From NCBI GenBank assembly GCA_039180875.1, contig JBCDCY010000005.1, positions 1-64,000 of the forward strand: DNA of 64,000 nucleotides, read 5' to 3'. Under the pieces are notes generated by a model, which saw only the letters and a program-made list of their open reading frames with translations, was not told where the DNA came from and made no database searches. This document shows positions 44,163-53,325 of this stretch, piece after piece; position 1 is the first letter of the stretch, and the number at the start of each line of letters is the position of its first letter. The translations under genes were made by a program, and so were the position numbers. Source of the stretch: JBCDCY01 sp039180875 (lineage in GTDB: Bacteria > Pseudomonadota > Alphaproteobacteria > Rhodobacterales > Rhodobacteraceae).

Positions 44163-44481
44163 ATTTTATTATGCAAATCAAGACGTTAGCGCTTTGGTAG
44201 CTCCTATGGCCCTGCTTGCGTGACGTTGGCTCGTTTGCCTCAAACTGGGGAGAGGTGGTGAGCCGGCCTCTTTGGGCGCAGCCGCCGTGTGTGGAGGGAT
44301 GGCCTGTCCGAAGGGGGCCGCGTCCGTCAACCGCGCGGGCGCAGTGATTATGCAAGCCGGCTCGATGCCTGGCCTCAAGGCGTTCGAGCTGGGAGATCAC
44401 GGCGCGCTTTCGCGCGACCTCTTCGCCGAGATCAGGTCAAAGCGGATCGCGTTCTTGCTGCTCCGACCGCTTCTTGCGCGA
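44163..44481. other. Gene-free spacer after tRNA-Arg
   Basis: About 320 bases between tRNA-Arg and the end of the leftward ABC ATPase gene. I see no credible gene, terminator hairpin or repeat. Open frames across it are read-through of the tRNA sequence. The first 60 bases are AT-richer than the rest. Confidence 0.5.
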
Positions 44482-45510
44482 TCAAGGCAGCCATGCGTCC
44501 GAGCTCGCCGCGAGCGCCCGGCGCTCCGCCAAGTGGCATGCACATTTGCGCTCGGCGCCGGGAAAGGGCTCCAGGGTTGGAACCTCGACGCTGCACCGAT
44601 CCTCGGCGATCGGGCAGCGGGGCGAGAAATGACACCCGCTCGGGGGCGAGAGGGCGGACGGGATTTCCCCCTCGATCGGAACGAACGTGACCAGTTCTCC
44701 GTCGTCGAGCACAAGACGCGGCACGCTTTCCAGCAGCGCTTGCGTGTATGGGTGGGCGGGCCGGTCGAAGATCTCGGCGGCCGGGCCGATCTCGACGATC
44801 CGGCCGAGATACATCACCGCCATGCGGTCCGAGACATGGCGCACGACCGACAGGTCATGACTAATAAAGAGGCACGTCAGCCCGAGATCGCGCCGCAACT
44901 CGAGAAAGAGGTTTAGGATCTGCGCCTGGATCGAGACGTCGAGCGAGGCGACGGGCTCGTCGCAGATCAGCAGGTCGGGCTGCATGGCGAGGGCGCGTGC
45001 GATGGCGATCCGCTGGCGCTGTCCGCCGGAGAATTGATGCGGGTAGCGGTCGGCCTGCTCGGGATCGAGGCCGACGCGCGCGAACCAGCTCTCGACATAG
45101 GATTTCACCTCGGACCGCGTGGTCAGGCCATGCGCGAGCGGTCCCTCGCCCACGGCCTGCCCGACCTTCATGCGCGGGTCCAGCGATGCGAACGGATCCT
45201 GGAAAACGGTCTGGACCCGGGTCGTGACCTTGCTCTCGCCCTCCATGATCGGTCGGTCGCCTAGGCGCACCGATCCCGCGTCGGGGGCGAGAATGCCGGC
45301 GGCCAGCCGGCCGAGCGTCGACTTTCCGCAGCCCGACTCGCCGACCAGGCCGAGCGTTTCACCCTCGGCGACAGACAAGCTGACAGTGTCGACGGCGACG
45401 AGCAGACGTTGCTCGACATCGGAGCCGAGACGGGCCGCGATCCTCTCTCCCATCGTCAGGTTGGGGCGAAAGACCTTCGAGACGCCGTCGATGGTGAGAA
45501 AAGCGCTCAC
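44482..45510 (-). CDS. Dpp/Opp-type ABC transporter ATP-binding protein (DppF-like)
   Basis: A 342-residue ATPase powering a peptide/nickel-class importer. Walker A is GESGCGKST, the signature FSGGQRQRIAIARAL, and Walker B LLICDEPVASLD. The C-terminal oligopeptide-transporter extension has HPYTQALL and cysteines (CHFSPRCPIAEDRC) like those that carry an iron-sulfur site in some Dpp/Opp ATPases. It starts at GTG two bases after the DppD-like stop and is the last gene of the five-gene importer operon. Confidence 0.93.
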   Translation of the reverse strand: MSAFLTIDGVSKVFRPNLTMGERIAARLGSDVEQRLLVAVDTVSLSVAEGETLGLVGESGCGKSTLGRLAAGILAPDAGSVRLGDRPIMEGESKVTTRVQTVFQDPFASLDPRMKVGQAVGEGPLAHGLTTRSEVKSYVESWFARVGLDPEQADRYPHQFSGGQRQRIAIARALAMQPDLLICDEPVASLDVSIQAQILNLFLELRRDLGLTCLFISHDLSVVRHVSDRMAVMYLGRIVEIGPAAEIFDRPAHPYTQALLESVPRLVLDDGELVTFVPIEGEIPSALSPPSGCHFSPRCPIAEDRCSVEVPTLEPFPGAERKCACHLAERRALAASSDAWLP

Positions 45511-45512
45511 CC

Positions 45513-46499
45513 CTAAGCGCCTTGCCGGAGGCTGAGCTCTGCGCCGCCCGGATGATGGCAGGCGACGGCTTGCGCGCCGATCGGGGTGAGATCGGGTCTG
45601 ACGCCGCACTCCGCATCGGCCCGAGGGCAGCGCGGCGCGAACGGGCAGCCGGGCGGCAGCGCCAAGAGAGACGGTGTCGTACCGGGGATCTGGCGGAGCG
45701 GCACCCCCGGTGCGGCGGAGCTCGGCAGCGATGCGATGAGGCCCTCGGTATAGGGGTGGTTGGGCGCGCGCAGAACGGACGCGGTCGGACCGCTTTCCAC
45801 CACGCGACCGGCGTACATGACCAACAGCCGGCTGGCGAGCGACGAGACGACGGCGAGGTCGTGGCTGATCCAGATCAGCGCGGTGCCGGTCTCGGCCACG
45901 AGCGCCTTCATCTCGGCGAGGATCTGGGCCTGGATCGAGACGTCGAGCGCCGTCGTCGGCTCGTCCGCCACGATGACGGCGGGACTGTGCAAAAGCGCTA
46001 TGGCGATGGCGACGCGCTGGCGCATCCCGCCCGAGAACTCGTGCGGATAGGCCCTGAGCCGTGCCGCGGCCGACGAGATGCCGACGCGCGACAGAAGCTC
46101 GGCCGAGCGGGCATCGGCGGCGCGGCGCGAAACGCGGCCATGCGCCGCCTGCGCAAGGCGCATCTGGTGCCCGATCGTCAGCAACGGGTTGAGCGTCGCG
46201 ATCGGGTCCTGGAAGATCATCGAGATGTCGCGGCCGCGCCGGGCGCGGAGCGTGGCATCGCTCGCGCCGACGAGCTCCTCGCACTTGAGGCGGATCGAGC
46301 CCTCGACGATCCGGCCCGGCGGATCGACCAGTCCGAGAAGCGAGAAGCCGGTCACCGTCTTGCCGGAACCGCTTTCGCCGACGAGGCCGAGGATTTCGCC
46401 CTCCGCCAGGGAGAACGACACGCCGTCGACGGCCTTAACCACCCCGGCGCGGGTGTGGAAATGGGTCTTCAGCCCCTCGACGCGGAGGACGTCGGTCAT
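45513..46499 (-). CDS. Dpp/Opp-type ABC transporter ATP-binding protein (DppD-like)
   Basis: A 328-residue ATPase, partner of the DppF-like protein in a heterodimeric motor. Walker A GESGSGKT, signature FSGGMRQRVAIAIAL, Walker B VIVADEPTTALD, and the C-terminal HPYTEGLIASLP with CPFAPRCPRADAEC are intact. Its ATG overlaps the stop of the permease gene (ATGA). Confidence 0.93.
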   Translation of the reverse strand: MTDVLRVEGLKTHFHTRAGVVKAVDGVSFSLAEGEILGLVGESGSGKTVTGFSLLGLVDPPGRIVEGSIRLKCEELVGASDATLRARRGRDISMIFQDPIATLNPLLTIGHQMRLAQAAHGRVSRRAADARSAELLSRVGISSAAARLRAYPHEFSGGMRQRVAIAIALLHSPAVIVADEPTTALDVSIQAQILAEMKALVAETGTALIWISHDLAVVSSLASRLLVMYAGRVVESGPTASVLRAPNHPYTEGLIASLPSSAAPGVPLRQIPGTTPSLLALPPGCPFAPRCPRADAECGVRPDLTPIGAQAVACHHPGGAELSLRQGA

Positions 46500-47425
46500 C
46501 GCCGCAGTCTCGGGTTGAACTGGTCGCGGATGCGGTCGCCGACGAGATTGATCGCCACGATGAGGATGATCAGCGCGATGCCTGGATAGACCGAGATCCA
46601 GTGGCGCCCGCTCATCATGTAGGGAAAGCCGTTCGAGATGAGCATGCCGAGCGACGGCTCCGTCACCGGCAGGCCAAGGCCGAGGAAGGACAACGTTGCT
46701 TCGAGCGAAATCGAGTTGGCGATCTGCACCGTCGCCACCACGATGAGCGGCGGCAGGCAATTGGGCAGGAGGTGGCGTAGCACGACGCGGCGTCCCGAAA
46801 GCGGCGTGGCGAGAGCGGCCTCGATGTAATCCTTGCGCCGCTCCACCGTCGCGGCGCCATAGGCGGTGCGGGCGAAATAGGCATACTGGGCGGCCACGAG
46901 GGCGCCGATCAACTGCGCCTTGCCCTGGCCGAGAAGGGCCACGAGGACGAGCGCCAGCAGGATCGCCGGGAACGACAATTGCAGATCGACGATGCGCATG
47001 ATCAGCGTCTCGATCCGGCCCCCGAGATAGGCCGCCAGGATGCCGAGCGCCGCCCCGAAGACGAGCGCGACGCCGCCTGCCGCCAGACCGATCTGGATCG
47101 ACACCCTCAGCCCGTACATGATGGCCGACAGCAGGTCGCGCCCCTGCGGATCGGTGCCGAGGATATGGGTATAGCCGCCGGTGCCGACGAAGCCCGGCGG
47201 CCGTCGCGAGTCCATCAGCGATAGCGTGGCCAGATCGTAGGGGTCCTGCGGGGCGATCAGGGGCGCAAACAGCGCCAGCAGCCCGAGGACGACCACGACG
47301 ACCAGCGCCACCACGGCGACGGTGCTTTCGCGGAACTCACGCCAAAACCGCGCCAACGGCGACACCGCATCTGCAGCGGGTTTCTGACCCGTGGTGGTGC
47401 CGGGGCTGGGCAGGACGTCGGTCAT
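46496..47425 (-). CDS. Dpp/Opp-type ABC transporter permease (DppC-like)
   Basis: A 309-residue permease with the N-terminal helix and cytoplasmic segment typical of DppC, then the HILGTDPQGRDLLSAIMYG segment and the EAA loop (YIEAALATPLSGRRVVLRHLLPN) that docks the ATPases. About six helices in all. It overlaps its neighbours on both sides by 4 bases. Confidence 0.93.
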   Translation of the reverse strand: MTDVLPSPGTTTGQKPAADAVSPLARFWREFRESTVAVVALVVVVVLGLLALFAPLIAPQDPYDLATLSLMDSRRPPGFVGTGGYTHILGTDPQGRDLLSAIMYGLRVSIQIGLAAGGVALVFGAALGILAAYLGGRIETLIMRIVDLQLSFPAILLALVLVALLGQGKAQLIGALVAAQYAYFARTAYGAATVERRKDYIEAALATPLSGRRVVLRHLLPNCLPPLIVVATVQIANSISLEATLSFLGLGLPVTEPSLGMLISNGFPYMMSGRHWISVYPGIALIILIVAINLVGDRIRDQFNPRLRR

Positions 47426-48396
47426 GCGCTTCTCCGGGCGCGAACGCGCGGGTCGATCAGCGCAAAGACCAGGTCGACCGTGAAGTTGATCGTCACGAAC
47501 AGGGCCGCGATCAGGATCAGGTAGGCAACCATGACGGGCCGGTCGAGCACGTAGATCGAGTCGATGATCAGCTTGCCCACACCAGGCCAGGAGAAAATCG
47601 TCTCGGTCACGACGGCAAAGGCGAGCGTCGAGCCGAGTTCGAGCCCGAAGACGGTGATGATCGGGATCGAGATCATCTTCAGGAGGTGACGCCGCAGGAT
47701 CGTCGCCTCCGACAGCCCGGCGGCGCGGGCGAACTTGATCGTGTCGGTCAGCATGATCTCGCGCGTCCCCGCCCGGGCGAGACGGATCATCATGGCAAGC
47801 TTGAAGAGCGCCAGGTTGATCGCCGGCAGCGCGATGTGGGAAAGGCCGTCGAGGGTCAGGAAACTCCAGCGGATGCCGAGGATCTCGACCGTATCGCCCC
47901 GCCCGCCCGCCGGCAGCCAGCCGAGCGAAACCGCGAAGGTCAGGATCAGGATCAGCCCGACCCAGAAGGAGGGGACGGAGAAGCCGAGGACCGAAAGCGC
48001 CATGATCGTCTTGGAGATACGGCTCTCGGGCCGGTAGCCGGCATAGACGCCCAGCGCGACGCCCAGAACCGTGGCCGAGATCACTGAGATCAGCACCAGT
48101 TCCAACGTGGCCGGCAGGCGCGATGCGATCAGTTCCAGGACGGGGATGTTGTAGACGAAGGATCGCCCGAAATCGCCCTGCACCGCGTTCGAGACGAAGA
48201 TCCAGTATTGCTCCCAGAGCGGCCGGTCGAGGCCCAGACGACGGATCGCCTCGTCGCGGATGGCCTGGGTGGCGTCGGGTGGGATGACGATGTCGACGGG
48301 GTTGCCGATCGCGTAGACGCCGACGAAGACGATGACCGACATCGCTGCCATGACGACGACCGCCTGAAGGAGGCGCTTGATGACGAAGCCGCGCAT
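47422..48396 (-). CDS. Dpp/Opp-type ABC transporter permease (DppB-like)
   Basis: A 324-residue permease. The start MRGFVIKRLLQAVVVM, the RRLGLDRPLWEQYWIF segment and the EAA loop region (FARAAGLSEATILRRHLLK) are standard for DppB. Together with the DppC-like protein it forms the membrane channel. It is separated from the binding-protein gene by a 72-base gap with a terminator-like hairpin. Confidence 0.93.
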   Translation of the reverse strand: MRGFVIKRLLQAVVVMAAMSVIVFVGVYAIGNPVDIVIPPDATQAIRDEAIRRLGLDRPLWEQYWIFVSNAVQGDFGRSFVYNIPVLELIASRLPATLELVLISVISATVLGVALGVYAGYRPESRISKTIMALSVLGFSVPSFWVGLILILTFAVSLGWLPAGGRGDTVEILGIRWSFLTLDGLSHIALPAINLALFKLAMMIRLARAGTREIMLTDTIKFARAAGLSEATILRRHLLKMISIPIITVFGLELGSTLAFAVVTETIFSWPGVGKLIIDSIYVLDRPVMVAYLILIAALFVTINFTVDLVFALIDPRVRARRSA

Positions 48397-48420
48397 CGCT
48401 GGGTCACACCCCCAAGGAAG

Positions 48421-48449
48421 AAAAGGCCGGGCGGCAGCGCCGCCCGGCC
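48421..48449 (-). terminator. Attenuating terminator between binding-protein and permease genes
   Basis: A perfect 11-bp stem, GGCCGGGCGGC with GCCGCCCGGCC around a 3-base loop, reads into TTTTCTTCC on the minus strand. It lies 19 bases after the binding-protein stop and would lower permease relative to binding-protein message. Confidence 0.85.
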
Positions 48450-48468
48450 GGTTTGAGCGTAGCGCGGA

Positions 48469-50067
48469 TCAGTTCGCCGGGCGAATGAAGAACGCCAGCG
48501 TGTCCTCGTCGAAGCGGGGCTCGAACGTGTAGGCACCCGCCCGCGCGGCCCACACGGTCTGCAACTGCACCACCGGGATGTAGGCTCGGTCGGCGACGAT
48601 CAGCGCCATCGCCTCCTCATACATCGCGCGGCGTGCGTCGGCATCGAGCGTCGTCGCCCCCTCCTGCAGCAGCCGGTCGACGTCCTCGTTGACATAGCGC
48701 ACGCGGTTGAACGCGCCGAGACCGAGGTCGGGGTCGTTCGAATGGGCAAGCCCCCCGAGCGTGTAGGACGCCTCACCGGTGAGCGTGCCCCAGCCGTTCA
48801 TGAAGACCGAGTATTCCTGCGCGGCCTGCGCCGGGAAGTAGACCGTCCGGCTGATCGCGTTGACGTTCGTGTCGATGCCCACCTGCGTGAACATCTGGCC
48901 GAGGCCCTGGCAGATCGCCCCGTCGCCCGGCAGCCGGTCGGAGGTGCAGAAGAGGTCGATCTCGAAGCCGTCAGGATAGCCCGCTTCGGCCAGCAGTTCG
49001 CGGGACCGCTCGGGATCGTAGGTCTTGCCGGGGATGCCCTCGTTGGAGCCGAAGAAGCCTGGCGGCATCAGCTGGTTGGCGGGCTGGCCCAACCCTTCGA
49101 GAACGATCTCGACCATCGTGTCGCGGTCGATGGCGAGATCGAAGGCTTCCCGCACCAGCGGGTTCTGCAGCGGGTTCTCCGCCATCACGTTGCCGTCGTT
49201 GTCGTACACCTTCGGCGTCTGGTCGCGCTGATCGAGCTGCAGGTTCATGATGTAGACGCTGTCACCGATGACCGAGTCGACGTCCGGATCGTTCTGAAGC
49301 GCCAGGTAGTCGACCGACGAGACGTAGTTGATCACGTCGACCTGCCCCGCCTTCAACGCCGCGAGGCGCGAGCTGTCGTTGGGAATTTCCTGGCGGATCA
49401 CCCGCTCCCAAGCGCCCATGCCGCGCCAATAGTCGTCGAAGCGTTCGAGCACCAGATCGCCGTTCGGCTCCCAGCTGACATACTTGTAGGGGCCGGTGCC
49501 CACGGTCGCCGCACCCGAGTTGAAGCCCTCGGCCGCCGTCTCGGGCGTCGAGTAATCGGCCGCCGCCTCGGACGAGACGATGAAGAGGCGGATGAAATCG
49601 TTCGGCAGCGTCGAGGCTGGCCCGTCGGTGTGGATGTGGATCGTATGATCGTCGATGATCTCGACCTCGGCCACGCGGCGCACGTAGATCGTGGTGGTGG
49701 TCGGACCGGTCACCACCGGGATGCGCTCGATCGAGAACTTGACGTCCTCGGCGGTGAAGGCCGAGCCGTCGTGGAAGGTCACGCCCTCACGCAGCTTGAA
49801 CTCCCAGGTGTCCTCGTCGATCGGTTCCCACGAGGTCGCGAGGCCCGGCTCGATCTGCAGGTCGGTGCCTGACCAGACGAGCGTGTCGAAGATGTGCTTG
49901 GCCGCGGCCGCATGGACGCCGAGCGCGGAGAAGTGCGGGTCCATCGATTCCGGACCGCCGCGCACGCCCATGGTCAGGGTCTGTGCCGCCGCCGCCGTGG
50001 CGGCTACGGCGAAGCCGGCGCCGATCAGCGTGGCATTGAGAAAGCCTCTTTTGGATGCGTGTTTCAT
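48469..50067 (-). CDS. ABC transporter substrate-binding protein, family 5 (Dpp/Opp type)
   Basis: A 532-residue periplasmic binding protein. A signal peptide (FLNATLIGAGFAVAATAAAAQ) is followed by GPESMDPHFSALG and, later, the family-5 signature region WEFKLREGVTFHDGSAFTAEDVKFSIER. Such proteins bind di- or oligopeptides, opines, glutathione or other amide compounds. The start is the internal ATG with GGGGAG 5 bases upstream. It heads the leftward importer operon, divergent from the MarR operon. Confidence 0.94.
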   Translation of the reverse strand: MKHASKRGFLNATLIGAGFAVAATAAAAQTLTMGVRGGPESMDPHFSALGVHAAAAKHIFDTLVWSGTDLQIEPGLATSWEPIDEDTWEFKLREGVTFHDGSAFTAEDVKFSIERIPVVTGPTTTTIYVRRVAEVEIIDDHTIHIHTDGPASTLPNDFIRLFIVSSEAAADYSTPETAAEGFNSGAATVGTGPYKYVSWEPNGDLVLERFDDYWRGMGAWERVIRQEIPNDSSRLAALKAGQVDVINYVSSVDYLALQNDPDVDSVIGDSVYIMNLQLDQRDQTPKVYDNDGNVMAENPLQNPLVREAFDLAIDRDTMVEIVLEGLGQPANQLMPPGFFGSNEGIPGKTYDPERSRELLAEAGYPDGFEIDLFCTSDRLPGDGAICQGLGQMFTQVGIDTNVNAISRTVYFPAQAAQEYSVFMNGWGTLTGEASYTLGGLAHSNDPDLGLGAFNRVRYVNEDVDRLLQEGATTLDADARRAMYEEAMALIVADRAYIPVVQLQTVWAARAGAYTFEPRFDEDTLAFFIRPAN

Positions 50068-50124
50068 CCGTCTCCCCATTGTCGAAGGTTGCGCCCGCGG
50101 TTTGGCCCCGGACCGAATTCAATT

Positions 50125-50176
50125 TGGAACTTGCCCGTTCGACGATGGTCGCTACACTCGCGCCCGTCAAGTTCCA
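50125..50176. promoter_or_regulatory. Candidate operator/promoter between importer and catabolic operons
   Basis: A perfect 9-bp inverted repeat, TGGAACTTG (50125-50133) and CAAGTTCCA (50168-50176), brackets a plausible plus-strand promoter: TTGCCC at 50131, a 16-base spacer and TACACT at 50153. Arm one overlaps the -35 and arm two the likely start point. The MarR protein of the downstream operon is the natural candidate to bind it. Confidence 0.5.
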
Positions 50177-50217
50177 CATGAGACTTGGCCCGAGGCGACC
50201 GGAGCCGACGATCGACG

Positions 50218-50853
50218 ATGACCAATAAACCGCCAGTCCTCGGGACAAGCGCCGCAAAAACGGGCGCAGCGGCGCCGAACACGCTCGCGGCACGGCGGGC
50301 GGCCAGTTCGGATGGTGGGGTGGGGATCGAGCGGATGCTCCAGGCCAAGCTCTGGGACAACCCGTGCTGGATGGCGTTCCGGGTGAACTACCTGGCGCTG
50401 CGGTACAACACGCCGCTCTACGACTGGATCCAGCGGAGCTACGGCCTGAGCCGGGCCGAGTACGTCGTCGTCTACTCGCTGGCGCTGACCGACGGCGGCC
50501 AGGCGCGAGACATCTCGGAGACATCGGGATTTCCGCGCAACACGCTGTCCCGGGCCATCAGCCGCCTCGAAGAGCTGGACCTGATCGTCCGCGAACATCG
50601 CCCGGGCGGCGGGCGCAATCAGCCCCTTCGCCTGACCGAGGCGGGCTGGCGGCTTTTCGACGAAACGCTGCCGGCCTTCCGGCGCTTCGAGCAGATGATG
50701 CTGTCGGCCCTCGACCCGGAGGAGCAGGACATGCTGGCCGGGCTTCTGGCGAAGATCGTCTGCGCCGGCGACGCATGGCCCGAAACGCTGAACGATCCTG
50801 CGCGTGAGCTGCCCGATCAGCGCATGACAGGCGGACCGGAGCAGCCCGCATGA
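50218..50853 (+). CDS. MarR family transcriptional regulator
   Basis: A 211-residue winged-helix regulator. The recognition region reads ARDISETSGFPRNTLSRAISRLEELDLIVRE, followed by the wing HRPGGGRNQPLRLTEAGW. The N-terminal 45 residues are a disordered Ala-rich extension. The first gene of the rightward operon, it probably senses the imported substrate and controls both divergent operons. The start is the ATG at MTNKP; the ribosome binding site (GGAG) is rather far, and a TTG 33 bases upstream is possible. Its stop overlaps the next start. Confidence 0.88.
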   Translation: MTNKPPVLGTSAAKTGAAAPNTLAARRAASSDGGVGIERMLQAKLWDNPCWMAFRVNYLALRYNTPLYDWIQRSYGLSRAEYVVVYSLALTDGGQARDISETSGFPRNTLSRAISRLEELDLIVREHRPGGGRNQPLRLTEAGWRLFDETLPAFRRFEQMMLSALDPEEQDMLAGLLAKIVCAGDAWPETLNDPARELPDQRMTGGPEQPA

Positions 50854-51563
50854 AGATCTCCGAGATGAACTGGATGGACGTCGAGGCGGCGGTCGCCCGC
50901 GATCCGCGCTGCATCGTGCCCATCGGCTCGACCGAGCAGCACGCGCAGCTGTCGCTCTGCGTCGATTGCATCCTGGCCGAGAAGGTGTCGCTCGACGCGG
51001 CTGAGCCGCTCGAGGTGCCCGTCTTTCCGGTCATGCCCTACGGCCTTGCGCCCTATTTCAGCGCCTATCCCGGCACGATCTCGCTTCGCGTGGAGACGTT
51101 GCTCGGCGTCATGCGCGATGTGCTCGCTTCCGTCCGGCGATCGGGCTTTCGCAACATCCTCGTGGTGTCGGGGCATGGCGGGAACGCGCCCGTGGGGGCA
51201 CTGGCGCAGGAGTTGATGGCCGATTGGGGCGACGTTTCGATCAAGTTCCACGAGTGGTGGAAAGCACCCCGAACCTGGGCGAAGGCGCAGGAGATCGACC
51301 CGACCGGGAGCCATGCCAACTGGATGGAGAACTTTCCCTGGACGCGCCTTGCGCAGACGCCGGCGCCCGAGGGTGAGAAGCCGCCGTTCGACGTGGCCCT
51401 GATGCGGGCCAGTCCGCCGCGGCAGGGACGCGCGCTGATGGGCGACGGATCCTTCGGCGGCCCCTGGCAGCGACCCGATGACGATGTCCTGGCCCTCTGG
51501 GAGGTCGGCGTGGCGGAAACGCGCGAGGCGCTGGAAGGGCCCTGGCCCAACCTGACCAAATGA
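50850..51563 (+). CDS. Creatininase family amidohydrolase
   Basis: A 237-residue metal-dependent amidohydrolase of the creatininase fold, which opens cyclic amides or cleaves small amides. The metal-binding Glu and His are in PIGSTEQHAQ, and the second site is VVSGHGGN. The aspartate usual after the first His-rich motif appears as CVDCILAEK. The substrate is not creatinine by default: many members act on other lactams or formamides. It is tightly coupled to the MarR and KPR-like genes. Confidence 0.9.
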   Translation: MKISEMNWMDVEAAVARDPRCIVPIGSTEQHAQLSLCVDCILAEKVSLDAAEPLEVPVFPVMPYGLAPYFSAYPGTISLRVETLLGVMRDVLASVRRSGFRNILVVSGHGGNAPVGALAQELMADWGDVSIKFHEWWKAPRTWAKAQEIDPTGSHANWMENFPWTRLAQTPAPEGEKPPFDVALMRASPPRQGRALMGDGSFGGPWQRPDDDVLALWEVGVAETREALEGPWPNLTK

Positions 51564-52588
51564 GCCCCGGGAGTGACCAGGTCCTGATCTGGGGCGCGGG
51601 CGCGATCGGTGGGACGATCGGTGCCTACTGGGCGCGGGCGGGGGTGCCGGTGCGCATGGTCGACATCGTCGCCGAACACGCCGCCGCCTGTTCGGGACCG
51701 GGCCTTGCCATCGAAGGGCCGGTCGAGGCGTTCACCCAGGTCGTGCCTTGCGTGGCGCCGGCCGAGCTTTCCGGCACCTGGCGCCGCATCGTTCTCGCCG
51801 TGAAGGCGCAGGCGACGGAGGCGGCGATGGCGGCGCTCCTCCCGCATCTGGCGCCCGACGGCTACGTGCTGTCCGCGCAGAACGGTCTGAACGAGCGGGT
51901 GATCGCGGACGTGGCGGGGCCGGAGCGCACGATGGGTGCCTTTGTGAATTTCGGCGCCGACTGGCTCGGGCCCGGTCGCATCCTGTTCGGCAACCGTGGT
52001 GCGGTCGTGGTGGGCGAGATCGACGGTGCAGTCCGCGACCGAACCCGCGAGATGCACGCGCTTCTGCAAGTCTTCGAGCCCGATGCCGTCCTGACCGACG
52101 ATATCTGGGGCTACCTCTGGGGCAAGATGGGCTACGGCGCGATGCTGTTTGCGACCGCGCTCACCAACGACAGCATGGCCCAGACCTTCGCCGACCCGGC
52201 CCGCGCCGGGGCGCTGATCGGTCTCGCGCGGGAGGTCATGGCGACGGCCCGAGCGGAGGGCGTGACGCCACGCGCCTTCAACGGGTTCGAGCCTGACGCC
52301 TTCATGCCCGGCGCATCCGACCAAGACGCCGCTGCCTGCCTCGCCGCGCTGGCTGCGTTCAACGCGAAGACCGCCAAGACGCATACCGGCATCTGGCGCG
52401 ATCTCGCCGTGCGCAAGCGCAAGACCGAGGTCGATCCGCAGGTTGGCGCCGTCGCCGAGGTTGCGCGCGGACACGGGATCGCCACACCCCTGCTCGACCG
52501 GGTGGTCGAGCTGATCCACGACATCGAGGACGGTCGCCGCCCGATGTCGGGCGAGACCTTCGACGTGCTTTCGGAACGCCTGGCGTGA
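51560..52588 (+). CDS. Ketopantoate reductase (PanE/ApbA) family protein
   Basis: A 342-residue NADPH-binding dehydrogenase. The N-terminal VLIWGAGAIGGTIGAYWARAG is the Rossmann site, SAQNGLNE is the conserved Asn-containing substrate loop, and the helical C-terminal domain carries WGYLWGKMGYGAM with the catalytic Lys region. Located in a catabolic operon rather than near pan genes, it likely reduces or oxidises a 2-oxo/2-hydroxy acid other than ketopantoate. Four-base overlaps on both sides. Confidence 0.88.
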   Translation: MSPGSDQVLIWGAGAIGGTIGAYWARAGVPVRMVDIVAEHAAACSGPGLAIEGPVEAFTQVVPCVAPAELSGTWRRIVLAVKAQATEAAMAALLPHLAPDGYVLSAQNGLNERVIADVAGPERTMGAFVNFGADWLGPGRILFGNRGAVVVGEIDGAVRDRTREMHALLQVFEPDAVLTDDIWGYLWGKMGYGAMLFATALTNDSMAQTFADPARAGALIGLAREVMATARAEGVTPRAFNGFEPDAFMPGASDQDAAACLAALAAFNAKTAKTHTGIWRDLAVRKRKTEVDPQVGAVAEVARGHGIATPLLDRVVELIHDIEDGRRPMSGETFDVLSERLA

Positions 52589-53325
52589 CGCGGCGGGCCC
52601 TTGTCACCGGCGTGGTCGGCGGCATCGGGGCGGCGATCGCACAGCGTCTCGACGCTGCGGGACACGCCGTGACGGTGACGGATCTTCCCGGTCCGGATCT
52701 CGAGAGGCGCGCGGCAGAGCTCGGCCTTCCGTTCGCCCCGTGCGATCTTGGAGATCCCGGCCAAGCAGAACGGCTTCTCGCCGATCTCGCAGCCGGCGGC
52801 GGGTTGCCCGAGATCGTCGTCAGCGCCGCTGGCGGGGTTTGCGGCCAGACGGGACAGCCGGTCGAAGAGGTCGCGGACGAGGACTGGCGCGCGGTTTTCG
52901 CGGCCAATGTCGACAGCGCCTTCCACCTCGCGCGCGGGATTGCCCCGGCGATGAAGACGGCAGGCTGGGGGCGGATCGTCACGATCTCGTCGGGCGCGGG
53001 GTTGCGCCCCAGCCTCACCCGCATCCAGGCCTACTGCGCCGCGAAGCACGCCCTTGTCGGTCTGACGAAACAGCTGGCGTTGGAGCTTGGCCCCGCAGGC
53101 ATCACGGTCAACTCGGTGGCGCCCGGCTTCGTGATCTCCAATCCGTCGACTGAGCGCCAGTGGGAGAGCTACGGCGCCGAGGGTCAGGCCAGACTGGTCG
53201 AGCGCATCCACACCCGCCGCCTCGGGCGACCCGAGGACATCGCTGCGGCGGTGGCATTCTTCGTCGCGGAAGAAGTCGAATGGGTGACGGGACAAGTGCT
53301 CTCCGTCGATGGAGGTGTGGCGTGA
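52585..53325 (+). CDS. Short-chain dehydrogenase/reductase
   Basis: A 246-residue classical SDR. The coenzyme motif is LVTGVVGGIGAAIA (TGxxxGIG), the catalytic Ser is in VTISSGAG, and Tyr-x3-Lys in YCAAKHAL. The first strand is followed by DLPGPD, an acidic residue favouring NAD. The C-terminal VLSVDGGVA is typical. It starts at GTG, overlapping the preceding stop. Probably an alcohol/keto step of the operon's pathway. Confidence 0.92.
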   Translation: MTRRALVTGVVGGIGAAIAQRLDAAGHAVTVTDLPGPDLERRAAELGLPFAPCDLGDPGQAERLLADLAAGGGLPEIVVSAAGGVCGQTGQPVEEVADEDWRAVFAANVDSAFHLARGIAPAMKTAGWGRIVTISSGAGLRPSLTRIQAYCAAKHALVGLTKQLALELGPAGITVNSVAPGFVISNPSTERQWESYGAEGQARLVERIHTRRLGRPEDIAAAVAFFVAEEVEWVTGQVLSVDGGVA

